The position numbers were made by a program, and so were the translations under genes. Under the pieces are notes generated by a model, which was not told where the DNA came from, searched no databases, and saw nothing but the letters and a program-made list of their open reading frames with translations. Shown here one piece after another: positions 47,855-56,263 of a DNA stretch of 64,000 nucleotides. Numbering within the stretch: position 1 is the first letter of the stretch; each line of letters opens with the position of its first letter. This DNA is from Enterococcus larvae (GTDB taxonomy: Bacteria; Bacillota; Bacilli; Lactobacillales; Enterococcaceae): contig NZ_JAEDXU010000003.1 of the NCBI RefSeq assembly GCF_017830045.1, positions 186,001 through 250,000 on the forward strand, read 5' to 3'.

Positions 47855-48799
47855 ATGAAGTTAGGAACGTACATACAATTTTACAGAAAAAAAAGAGCCT
47901 TGACACAGGCTGAACTGGCTGAGCGTATTTGCTCCCAATCAGAAATAAGCCTGATTGAACAAGGCAAGCGAACACCATCTTATGAAGTGCTTATGAAGCT
48001 ATGCAACCGATTGAATATATCGATCGAAGCCATTACTGAAAAATCCATCGACCACATTGAACAACTGACGGAAGCCTTTCAGCGCCTTAATTTTTTGATG
48101 CTTAACAGAGACTATGGAACAATGAATCAGCTGTTGGCTGATCAGACAATCTGGCATGCGGCTTACGAAAAAACAGACCGGCAAAAACTATTATATTACC
48201 AAGGAATCTATACTTGCTTTCATTTAAAGGATAATGGCGAAGCACTGCGTATTCTAAAAATCGGTCTGACAGAAACGCTTTCTCTGAAGAACAAGGACCT
48301 CCATGTTATCCTCAACAGGAAAAAAGTCTTTCAGAAAACTGAAACATTGCTGATTGGTTCGATTGGTGCTGTCCTGCATTTAGACGGAAAATACAAAGAA
48401 GCCGAACCGTTTTTTGAAACAGCCTGCGGCAATATCAACAACTTGGCTTTTCAGGATCAGCCTTCAGAACTGGCGATCATCTACTATAGCGCCAGTAAAA
48501 ACTATAAATACCTGAACGAACATGCTCTAGCTCTGGAAACAGCTATGACTGGGAAAAACTGGGTGCTGTCCCACCATTCCACAGCGCGATTGCCTGAGCT
48601 GTTGTATGAAATTGCTGAAAATTATCGCATTTTAGATAGACAGGAAAGAGCAGAATGTTACTATATCGCTTCACTATCTGCTGCATTTTCGATTGAGGAC
48701 AAATTAATTTTTGATTTGATGTACAAAGAATATCAGGTCTTTACCTCCATGGAAAAACTGCAAAATTTTCTAGAGGTCGTTACTTGTGTTGAGCAATGA
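47855..48799 (+). CDS. Rgg-like (RRNPP) transcriptional regulator
   Basis: A 314-residue protein with an N-terminal XRE-type HTH (LGTYIQFYRKKRALTQAELAERICSQSEISLIEQGKRTPSYEVLMKLCNRL) and a TPR-like helical C-terminus of ~240 residues. This is the layout of Rgg/PlcR-type regulators, which respond to short secreted peptides. Start ATG 47855 (MKLGTYIQFYR) follows AGGAGGG; the track upstream has no support. I looked for a small peptide gene next to it and found none that convinces. Confidence 0.8.
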   Translation: MKLGTYIQFYRKKRALTQAELAERICSQSEISLIEQGKRTPSYEVLMKLCNRLNISIEAITEKSIDHIEQLTEAFQRLNFLMLNRDYGTMNQLLADQTIWHAAYEKTDRQKLLYYQGIYTCFHLKDNGEALRILKIGLTETLSLKNKDLHVILNRKKVFQKTETLLIGSIGAVLHLDGKYKEAEPFFETACGNINNLAFQDQPSELAIIYYSASKNYKYLNEHALALETAMTGKNWVLSHHSTARLPELLYEIAENYRILDRQERAECYYIASLSAAFSIEDKLIFDLMYKEYQVFTSMEKLQNFLEVVTCVEQ

Positions 48800-49321
48800 T
48801 GGGAGGGCATGGCAATTCTACTATAATCTAGACAAAAAGAGGCTGAGAAAGAAGTGTTTAGCTACAAGCATCAGGTAGGTACTTTTCAGCATCTGTTCTG
48901 CTTACTTTGTAAGCAATCACAGTGATTCACAGCAATAAGTCGGAGGGTCTACTTCTGACTCGCCGTTTATTCTGATTTAAGGTATAAAAAAGAGTGGAAC
49001 AGATTATTGTCCCACTCACTTTTATATAAAGTCGCTTAAAACGGTAACTGATTTCTCTAAAAAATAATTAAAAAAATGGTCATTCGTAAGTCTATGCCGT
49101 AATTTTCGTATGTTCGATAAACAAACCTCATATAAGTCGATTTTGTCAGAATATCCATTTTTATTTCTGGCAAGGTTCTCCTTTGATAGCTTTGGCTATT
49201 TCTCACAGTGAAAATAAAAAGCAGAACTTACTGTTAGTGTAAGACAGGATAAAGAGCAGGGAGTATTGATCTGCCCCACCCACTGCTCTTTGCCATTCTT
49301 TTCATTATCTGCCACTTTGAG
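48800..49321. other. Intergenic stretch with two hairpins
   Basis: A 522-base gap. It contains a hairpin GAGTGG-N-AC/GT-N-CCACTC near 48988-49012 and another at about 49251-49290 (AAGAGCAG/CTGCTCTT), likely transcript ends of the flanking genes. No gene is seen. Confidence 0.4.
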
Positions 49322-50050
49322 TTAAATCAGCTCGCTGATTTCCTGGGCGGCTACTTCATCTAGAACTAAAGTAAAATTAGGATGAAGCTGGAAAACAGAA
49401 GACGGCACCGCTTCGGTAACCTTACCAAAAAATGCTTCTTTTATAATAGCAGCTTTCGCCTTTCCAGATGCCATCATAACAATATGCGGAATATTCATAA
49501 TACTTCTTGGTCCCATCGTTACATAACCAATAGGAAGTTCTTCTTCATTGCCTCCCACTTCTCCTAGAAGAATCTCTTTCATATCAGGTCTTGAATCAAT
49601 TGAGACAAAGCTGGTTTGATTCCCAAATTTAGTCGTATTCGGAAGATTACCACAGAAATGTCCATCCGCTCCAATCCCAAGAAAAACGATATCCAGGCCT
49701 CCTATACTTTCAAGGTAAGCATCATGCGTCTGATAGTTTTCAACTGTCAATTGATGAATCTGAGCATCATCGATCTCAGCTTTATCAAAAAAACATTTTT
49801 TTAAATTACTGACAGTTACACCATCACCACCACTTTTCGAAAAAGGGATTTCATCAAAGTTAAAGAATGTGATGGTTGAGTCGAAGGGATGTTCAAGTAT
49901 ATATTCAGAGGCAATATCATAAGCTCGAATTGGACTACTTCCAGCTGTTACTGAAATATTTTTGAAGCCTTTAGTGTAAATAGCTTCCAGCAGCATTTCA
50001 GAAACCTTGCTGCTCATCCCCTCATAATCTTTCTCTACAATAATTTTCAT
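49322..50050 (-). CDS. Glucosamine-6-phosphate deaminase family protein (NagB-like)
   Basis: A 242-residue sugar-phosphate isomerase/deaminase-fold protein. Typical positions are SVTAGSSPIRAYD, the catalytic-site strand TFFNFDEIPF and the core LDIVFLGIGADGHFCGNLPNTTKF (G(I/V)GxDGHxA(F)N). In place of NagB's usual EY/GL motifs it has shorter loops, so it may act on another sugar phosphate (NagB/RpiA/6-phosphogluconolactonase superfamily). Its promoter has the 19-bp spacer characteristic of MerR control; the divergent MerR gene is the probable regulator. Confidence 0.85.
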   Translation of the reverse strand: MKIIVEKDYEGMSSKVSEMLLEAIYTKGFKNISVTAGSSPIRAYDIASEYILEHPFDSTITFFNFDEIPFSKSGGDGVTVSNLKKCFFDKAEIDDAQIHQLTVENYQTHDAYLESIGGLDIVFLGIGADGHFCGNLPNTTKFGNQTSFVSIDSRPDMKEILLGEVGGNEEELPIGYVTMGPRSIMNIPHIVMMASGKAKAAIIKEAFFGKVTEAVPSSVFQLHPNFTLVLDEVAAQEISELI

Positions 50051-50080
50051 TCATTATTCTCCTCTCAATCTTTTTACTAT

Positions 50081-50111
50081 ATAATAATGTCTATAGTAAC
50101 TATAGAGTCAA
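50081..50111 (-). promoter_or_regulatory. MerR-type promoter of the NagB-like gene
   Basis: On the minus strand -35 TTGACT (50106-50111) and -10 TATTAT (50081-50086) are separated by 19 bp. The spacer carries a perfect palindrome CTATAGT-A-ACTATAG (50091-50105). Over-long spacer plus centred dyad is the hallmark of MerR-activated promoters. Confidence 0.85.
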
Positions 50112-50128
50112 GGGAATGGAGTGATTGA

Positions 50129-50845
50129 ATGGAAAATATGCTATCGATTGGAGAAATGGCTGAGCTTTGTGGACTTTCGATTCAGCGATTACGTTATTAT
50201 AGTAATATTGGTTTACTTCAACCAGATTATATCAACCCAACAAGCAATTATCGTTATTATTCTGTTCATCAAAAACAGACACTGTTCTTGATTCAAACAC
50301 TACAATATTTAGGTTTATCGCTTCGTGAAATTTCTGATTTTATTTCCAAAAATCAGGCGGATAAACAGACTTCTGAAAAGATAGATCACTATATTCAACA
50401 GGAAGAAGCAAAACTGATTCGGATAAAAACGATTACCTCTATCCTTTTTGAAGGACATAACTTTGCTTCACAGCCTGACTTTTTTTCAACAATCGAGATT
50501 GAATGTGCCGATAGAAGTCAGGCCTTTGCATTTGGTCGTGATTGGCGAGCAGCAAGTAAGCATTTCAGAAACGAGCTGATAAAAAGAAACATTTCTTTGA
50601 GCTACTTGTTCTTTTGCGGCATAAAGCAGCAACTCATTAATGGAGAAAAAAAATACTTTTATTATATAGAATTACCCGGCGTCTTCGTAGAAAATACAAA
50701 AAGAAAAAGCTACTCGGATTATGAAGAAGTCTTTTGCAGCGACGCAAGCTCTCTTGATTTTTCAACGGCTCACGAAGTCAGCTATTTCTTAAGGCTGCCG
50801 GAAGTTGACAAAAAGAAGAGCTACAGAATCTTACACTTAAAATAG
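50129..50845 (+). CDS. MerR family transcriptional regulator
   Basis: A 238-residue regulator with N-terminal MerR HTH (LSIGEMAELCGLSIQRLRYYSNIGLLQPDYINPTSNYRYYSVHQ), a dimerisation helix and a ~120-residue C-terminal ligand domain of the GyrI/BmrR-like size. No metal-binding cysteine cluster is present, so an organic ligand (perhaps a sugar phosphate) is likely. It is divergent from the NagB-like gene and should act at the 19-bp-spacer promoter between them. Confidence 0.88.
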   Translation: MENMLSIGEMAELCGLSIQRLRYYSNIGLLQPDYINPTSNYRYYSVHQKQTLFLIQTLQYLGLSLREISDFISKNQADKQTSEKIDHYIQQEEAKLIRIKTITSILFEGHNFASQPDFFSTIEIECADRSQAFAFGRDWRAASKHFRNELIKRNISLSYLFFCGIKQQLINGEKKYFYYIELPGVFVENTKRKSYSDYEEVFCSDASSLDFSTAHEVSYFLRLPEVDKKKSYRILHLK

Positions 50846-50999
50846 ATACTTTTTAAAGCAATCTAAACAGCTTAGTTAATTGAAATAACTACTTGCTTCT
50901 CTATATTGAATTCTCTTAAGTGTTTAAAAATAGATAACAAATCAAATTTGTATTCCCAAATAAAAGTGATATGTTTTAAATTAACAAAGGAACATCGTT

Positions 51000-51113
51000 C
51001 ATGTGTTTAGTTGCTTCGTATCGATTTTTCCCAATATTAAAGCTCTAGATACTCTTCCTGTTTGAATAGAATAGGCGATTCACTTAATTTCGTCATAGTT
51101 TTCTTCAATAATC
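51000..51113 (-). pseudogene. Possible Tn3-family transposase remnant
   Basis: Minus-strand translation gives IIEENYDEIK-stop-IAYSIQTGRVSRALILGKIDTK. This resembles the segment of Tn3-type TnpA around 'W/YDEI.R.A.S...G.VSASL', recalled from memory. It is short and carries internal stops, so it would be a relic only. Confidence 0.35.
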
Positions 51114-51132
51114 TTACCATGGATTTTTCCGC

Positions 51133-51162
51133 TTAGACCATCTAATAAATTAGATGGTCTAA
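51133..51162. repeat. 13-bp inverted repeat
   Basis: TTAGACCATCTAA-TAAA-TTAGATGGTCTAA. The arms share TTAGAC..CATCTAA with the 44-bp palindrome at 34078-34121. It may be a regulator site left behind in a decayed region. Confidence 0.5.
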
Positions 51163-51492
51163 AGGTGGATTGACAGAAAATATGTGTTGTATAACTAATG
51201 CCGTCATTCTGGTTACAATCTGCCCAAAAGTATAACCTCATACCCAAAAAATCACTTTATCTTTTATAATTACTCTTTTCTGCTATCTTTTTTGGAGATA
51301 GCTTTTCGTTTATCTTAAAAATGTTATCTCTAAGACTATTTATGCAGAGCAACCAGTCTTCATTGTTGAACTGCGCCTAGAATTGCCCTATATGAAATTC
51401 GAATTGAGATTCGCAAACTTAATCTTTCCTAGGTATATCTCACAAAGGATCAATCGGCAAACCTCTTTAATTTTTTTATTCATCCCTTACAT

Positions 51493-52218
51493 CTATATCT
51501 CTTGTCGTTGAAAGCTGACAAACGTCAAAATCAGTCCTAGGATTCCTGTTATAGCAACAGATAGAACGGCAATCCCTAGCTCTGTATTCCCTAAATCCAT
51601 AGAAGATAAAGCAAATGCCGCGGACCACGGAACAATGACTGGCCATTTGTCAGGGAATGTGATTCCTGTAACCGCCAATACGGCAAATAATATTCCCACT
51701 AGAATAGTTGGATAAAACAATTGCTTTTGCTTGATTCCCACCCATGCCAATGGCAATATAACGACTGCTGCTGTGAAAGCAGACAGCATGAATTTACCAA
51801 AAATATCTATAAAGCCCAGCTCATAAACATCAAAGATACTACGATATCCAAAGTAAACGACAGCACATGCAACCAAATACATAGTGAAATGCAGCAGCAG
51901 CCAGACAGTCAATTTACCGAATAGAATACTGGATCTTGCCACTCCGGTGACCCATAAATTTTTTATCGTTCTCTCTTCGTATTCCCTATGAATCAAGTAC
52001 CCTAACAGCATCGTACTCAAAAAGAAGGTTACCATAAAATTATTGATCATCATATTTTCAGTTATCCAAATATCCTGAGGTACCTGCTGTGTCGATTCAC
52101 TACGAACAACATCCTTCAGCACAGCCAGAAGCGTGAACAGCAAACTGCCGGACAAGCAAACAAAAACCAACGAACTGCGCCGAAGCTTTAACCACTCAAT
52201 CTTAATTATTGAACGCAT
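51493..52218 (-). CDS. ABC transporter permease (lantibiotic-immunity-like)
   Basis: A 241-residue six-span permease of the ABC-2 family, related to bacitracin/lantibiotic protection permeases (BcrB/NisE type). Start ATG 52218 (MRSIIKIEWLKLRRSS), eight bases after GGAGG. It overlaps the truncated ATPase gene by 17 bases. Because its ATPase partner lacks the part before Walker A, the transporter is probably non-functional or depends on another ATPase. Confidence 0.78.
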   Translation of the reverse strand: MRSIIKIEWLKLRRSSLVFVCLSGSLLFTLLAVLKDVVRSESTQQVPQDIWITENMMINNFMVTFFLSTMLLGYLIHREYEERTIKNLWVTGVARSSILFGKLTVWLLLHFTMYLVACAVVYFGYRSIFDVYELGFIDIFGKFMLSAFTAAVVILPLAWVGIKQKQLFYPTILVGILFAVLAVTGITFPDKWPVIVPWSAAFALSSMDLGNTELGIAVLSVAITGILGLILTFVSFQRQEI

Positions 52219-53023
52219 GCTTCTCACCTCCTATAAGTTGACTGAAGTATTCTTCCAGTTGGAAGGTCTGACTGGTTATTTCTGAGACTGCCACACCCGC
52301 CTTAACAAAACAGCTGGTCATAGTTGCTGTATCCAACTGCTTTGCATAGACCCGTAGAAAGTCATCTTCCGACACTTCATAATCAGAGATTCCCAGCTCG
52401 TCCTCAAGTAAAAAGCACGCACGCTTCACATCATCTACCTTTACTTTTACAAAGTCTCTGTTTCTATCCTGCAGCTCTTGAAGGCTGACCTCTTCAATCA
52501 AATAGCCTTTGTTCAGAAAACCAATCGTGTCCACCATTTGTTCGATTTCCGATAAGATGTGACTGGATATCAAAATTGTCGTTCCGTATTTCTGATTCAA
52601 GAAAAGCAGCATTTCCCGTATCTCTTTGATTCCCATAGGGTCTAAGCCATTGATCGGTTCATCCAAGATCAGCAGTTCTGGTTCATGCAGCAAAGCTGCC
52701 GCAATGCCCAAACGCTGCTTCATTCCCATTGAGAACTCCTTGAATTTCTTTTTTCCCGCGGTGTCCAGACGAACATTCTCTAACGCTGTCTTGATGGCTC
52801 GATATTTTGTCACGCCACGCATTTCTGCCAATATCTCTAAATTTTCAGCCGCAGTCAAGTTTCCATAAAACGCAGATTCTTCGATCATAGAACCTGAACG
52901 AGTGTAGATTTCCGTGCTTTTTTCAGAGAGTCTATTTCCCATAAAGAACATTGCTCCGGAGGATGGTTTCTGCAACCCCAGCAGCAATTTCATCAACGTT
53001 GTTTTCCCTGCGCCGTTAGGCAC
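52202..53023 (-). pseudogene. 5'-truncated ABC transporter ATPase
   Basis: Residues from PNGAGKTTLMKLLLGLQ onward are intact: signature FSMGMKQRLGIAAALL, Walker B LLILDEPINGLDPMG, H-loop ILISSHILSEIEQ. The usual first ~40 residues, including the A-loop and the first Gly of Walker A, are missing; the frame opens with GTG CCT AAC GGC. Directly before it begins the 55-bp repeat A (53027). So recombination or insertion has cut the gene at its Walker A codons. It was the partner of the permease at 51493-52218. Confidence 0.8.
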
Positions 53024-53026
53024 TAG

Positions 53027-53081
53027 AACATAAAGAAGAAAATTATAAACAGTAAAAAGAACACGCCCATAGATAAAAAAG
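53027..53081. repeat. Cassette-end repeat, copy A
   Basis: Shares AACATAAAGAAGAAAA, then GAACACGCCCATA and TAAAAAAG at nearly the same spacing with copy B (58082-58135). It lies between the broken ATPase and the terminator of the ABC-3C-like operon. Confidence 0.75.
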
Positions 53082-53111
53082 CATATACTTGTTCAAAAGT
53101 ATATGCTTTTT
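53075..53111. terminator. Terminator of the ABC-3C-like operon
   Basis: A 15-bp perfect stem (AAAAAGCATATACTT and its complement) with loop GTTCAA; T-runs allow termination in either direction. Confidence 0.85.
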
Positions 53112-53196
53112 AGTAATAAATATTTACTATTTAGTTTACTTCAATCTGTTAACTTTTAGACCGTCTAATGACATAAGTAAAATTGACATATTATAT

Positions 53197-55563
53197 CTAT
53201 TCTACATCATTCAATTCATGTAATTTATTTTTCACATTAATTCTCTTTGTGCTCAAATTATATTTTGAAAACTTATAACGAATGTATTTAGAGATTTCTT
53301 CTTCATGAGTAGATAAAATTATTTGTTTATGGCTAAAATCATTTCTTAGTAGCTCTACAAATGACGCAACATTTATTTCATCCATAGTTTGAACAGGGTC
53401 ATCTATTAATAGCACACTTAATGATTTCTGCTCGTATACTGTATTTAGTGCAAGTGTGAAAGCTATCACTAATCCAGAAAGCTGACCAGATGATAAATAA
53501 TTAATTGCATCATGATCATTTTCAAATCCAGAGACAAACATGATGCTTTTTTCATAATTGTCTTTTTCACGTATGAATAATCCACATCCTAATTGATAGT
53601 TTTGTATAATTTTTCCACTGTATATATAGAACGGAATCTCAATATCTCTAATAATTTTTCTCCAATGACTGGCAATCTTATCTTCGTAAATACCAATAAT
53701 CTTGATCGTCTCTTTCTCAGATATAATTAACTTTCTTTCTCGCTCTTCATTTTTTTTCAAATTTGCTCTTAATTCTTTTACTTTCTTTGATCCACTGCTG
53801 TAAAAGAGAGAATTTATATATTCTGCTTTCTTTTGAATATTTTCTAGCTTAACACTTCTTAGCTCAGTCTCATTAGAATTAAAAATATTCTCAAAAATAA
53901 ACTTTTTGTTTTCATGTTCTTTGTAGTCAGTACCAATAGTTTTCTTTTTCGACAATATATATCGAGTCAATTCCTGAAATTGAGTTTCGCTGTTAGTAAT
54001 TTCAATGCTGTCAATATTTAGAAAATTGTCAATCTGTAAATTATTATTTTTACACCATTCAATAAATTCCAATATCTGGTCTTTCATTTTTACTGCTGAC
54101 GTTAATGAATTATAAAATTCTTCAGATACGATGTTTTTACTCTCAGAAAAATAATTTTTAATTTCTTGGTTGATACTCGCAATATATTTTATATTTATAT
54201 TGTCCAGTTTCTGTTTGTATAGCCTACCCTCTTTATCGGTCAATTTCTCAAATTTCTTTTCTTTTTCTTGAATAGACTCTAATAAATCACTATATGAATC
54301 AAACGGCTCACCGCACAAAGGGCAATCAGTATCTTCTGGCCGTTTAATCTTATCAAAACTCTTCAATAAATCTTCTCTAGTGCTCTTAAATTCCTGGACT
54401 ATTTTTGAAAAATCACTCATTTTTGATTTTGTTAACTTTAAATCCTCTATATCACTTTGTATCTCTGGAATGTTAAGAGATAACTGTAAAATTTTATCTA
54501 TATCCCTAAAAGAGGATATATCTATATTTTTTTCAATTTCTGATTTGGAGAATGCTTTTTCTAAGCGCTTTAGTGATCTTTCTTTGGTTTTTAAAGCAGT
54601 ATATTTATCATGTTTTTCAAGAAAATTGGAGTAATTGATTGTATTTAGAAGTAACTCATTTTTTTCTAGGTAATTATTTATTTGATTATTGAATCGTGTA
54701 CCAAGAAAATCTTCAATATCCTTTCTCAATTTATAGATGGCTCTTAGCTCATTCAAATATTTTTCTCTTGTTGTTATATCTACAGTTATATTTTCTCCAT
54801 CCCATTCTAATACTGGGACTCTATCCAAAAGCTTGAAATATAATTCGTTTCCATTGTCGTCTTTCTTCATTTTTCCTAGCTCATTCGTCCAATTGTTTAA
54901 AAGAAATCTGGTGTTTTTAATCTGATCGCTAATAGCTCCTTTCTTGCTAGATATCCTTTTTTTTGCATTTTTGATGTTTGATAACTCTCTCTCTTCTTCT
55001 TTAGTATCAAACAATGAAGATATAGCTTCCATACGTTCTTTTCCACTTTTTTTCAAAAATAGTGTGTTTTCCTCTTGCTGTACATAATAAAATAAATTGA
55101 AAAATCTTTCTAAGTCAGGAATATCCAAAATATCTTCTACATCTTTAGTAAAAATTTGATTTCCATCTTCGAAAGTAGACATAAATTCTGGTAATAGGTA
55201 GGTTTGAAAAACATTCCAATTATCAGGTTTCTTATCACTTTGGGTAAATCGCCTTTTTGAATCTATCCTTTTAGCTATTACAATCCTATTTCCATTGTTT
55301 TCAAATTCTATTCGTACTTCTGTATCAACTTCACTCTTATTTGAGAATAAATTGTATTCATACCCCAGCCTACGGTCAATAGTATTTGTTATTCGACTGA
55401 TTTTTCCAGTTATTACTAATTCTATTGCATCAAAAATAGTGGTTTTCCCAAATCCATTTGGACCATCAAGGACAATCAAGTTATTGTTATTAAAGTTGAT
55501 TTCAGCTTCATTAACATGTTTAAAATTCTTCAAATATATTTTATTAATTCTTTGTTTATTCAT
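53197..55563 (-). CDS. SMC/Rad50-like ATPase of an ABC-3C-type system
   Basis: A 788-residue protein starting at ATG 55563 (MNKQRINKIYLKNFKHVNEAE). Walker A GPNGFGKTT is at 34-42, two long coiled-coil arms flank a CPLCGEPF zinc-hook-like motif near 414-421, and the second ATPase half has signature LSSGQLSG near 690, Walker B SVLLIDDPVQTMDE near 715-728, and H-loop ILSTHEE near 750. Rad50-like ATPases of this size with two small partner genes are typical of ABC-three-component conflict systems, where the ATPase is thought to sense invading DNA. It overlaps the middle gene by eight bases. Family context is from established knowledge; function here is inference. Confidence 0.85.
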   Translation of the reverse strand: MNKQRINKIYLKNFKHVNEAEINFNNNNLIVLDGPNGFGKTTIFDAIELVITGKISRITNTIDRRLGYEYNLFSNKSEVDTEVRIEFENNGNRIVIAKRIDSKRRFTQSDKKPDNWNVFQTYLLPEFMSTFEDGNQIFTKDVEDILDIPDLERFFNLFYYVQQEENTLFLKKSGKERMEAISSLFDTKEEERELSNIKNAKKRISSKKGAISDQIKNTRFLLNNWTNELGKMKKDDNGNELYFKLLDRVPVLEWDGENITVDITTREKYLNELRAIYKLRKDIEDFLGTRFNNQINNYLEKNELLLNTINYSNFLEKHDKYTALKTKERSLKRLEKAFSKSEIEKNIDISSFRDIDKILQLSLNIPEIQSDIEDLKLTKSKMSDFSKIVQEFKSTREDLLKSFDKIKRPEDTDCPLCGEPFDSYSDLLESIQEKEKKFEKLTDKEGRLYKQKLDNINIKYIASINQEIKNYFSESKNIVSEEFYNSLTSAVKMKDQILEFIEWCKNNNLQIDNFLNIDSIEITNSETQFQELTRYILSKKKTIGTDYKEHENKKFIFENIFNSNETELRSVKLENIQKKAEYINSLFYSSGSKKVKELRANLKKNEERERKLIISEKETIKIIGIYEDKIASHWRKIIRDIEIPFYIYSGKIIQNYQLGCGLFIREKDNYEKSIMFVSGFENDHDAINYLSSGQLSGLVIAFTLALNTVYEQKSLSVLLIDDPVQTMDEINVASFVELLRNDFSHKQIILSTHEEEISKYIRYKFSKYNLSTKRINVKNKLHELNDVE

Positions 55564-56263
55564 AATCAACATTCTCCAAATCAATACTTTCAACTATTCT
55601 ATCAATGAATACTTCATCCTCTAGCTCGAAGTAACGCAAAATTTTATCTCTACTTTCTGTAAGATTATCCTTTTCTAAACGAAGTCTAATTGATTTAGAC
55701 AGGTCGTCTAAATCACTCTGTTTGTGGTTCAGACTAATAAACGGAATTTTAGTCATTAACCTTGTGCACATCTCATATAATTTCACATCATCAGTGTCCT
55801 CACCTAACTTATACTGACTGAATTTTTCTACATCATTAATAATATTATTGATGGTAATATTAATATTTTCTCCGTTCAGAATCTCTTTTTTTATTTTTTC
55901 AAAATTTTCACTATAGCTGAGTAAATACTTCTTAAAAAAATAAGGATCTTCTTCAATTTCAAAAATTTTTTTATACTTAAATGAGCTTTCATTATGAGTA
56001 TTCTTTAGGCAAATTAACATGGATAAATTCTTATCTATCCTCTCATCGTAGCCTCTCTCAATTGTCTTAATGGCGTTAAAATATTCTGAAACTCGTTTTA
56101 CTATAAAGTCTTCCGTAATTTCATTCATATACACAATTAAATAGAAATTCGTTGCCGTTTTAGAATAGTTTCCCCAAAAGGATATCTCATCACTAAAAGG
56201 GTTGGTTATTGATATATTTTCAAAACCATTATTAAAAAAAATTTTATCAATGACTTCTTTCAC
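55556..56263 (-). CDS. Middle component of the ABC-3C-type system
   Basis: A 235-residue protein with no catalytic motif. It starts GTG 56263 (MKEVIDKIFFNNGFENISITNPF), overlaps the nuclease-like gene by four bases and the ATPase gene by eight. The order effector - middle component - SMC-like ATPase and the size suit the 'middle component' of ABC-3C systems (MComp families); the segment KTATNFYLIVYMNEITEDFIVKRVSEYFNAIK looks like a modified nuclease-like core without active residues. The family match is from memory. Confidence 0.65.
   Translation of the reverse strand: MKEVIDKIFFNNGFENISITNPFSDEISFWGNYSKTATNFYLIVYMNEITEDFIVKRVSEYFNAIKTIERGYDERIDKNLSMLICLKNTHNESSFKYKKIFEIEEDPYFFKKYLLSYSENFEKIKKEILNGENINITINNIINDVEKFSQYKLGEDTDDVKLYEMCTRLMTKIPFISLNHKQSDLDDLSKSIRLRLEKDNLTESRDKILRYFELEDEVFIDRIVESIDLENVDYE

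Larger units (their letters stand above)
50846..51492. other. Gap with possible transposase remnant and palindrome
   Basis: A 647-base stretch. It holds a possible Tn3-family transposase fragment on the minus strand (about 51000-51110) and a 13-bp hairpin (51133-51162). A Thr/Arg-rich frame broken by stops near 51340-51420 was not identified. Confidence 0.4.

Noticed and set aside
48800-49321. Small signalling peptide gene for the Rgg-like regulator
   Set aside because: Short frames near the regulator (e.g. MAILL) lack a plausible secreted peptide, so none was called.
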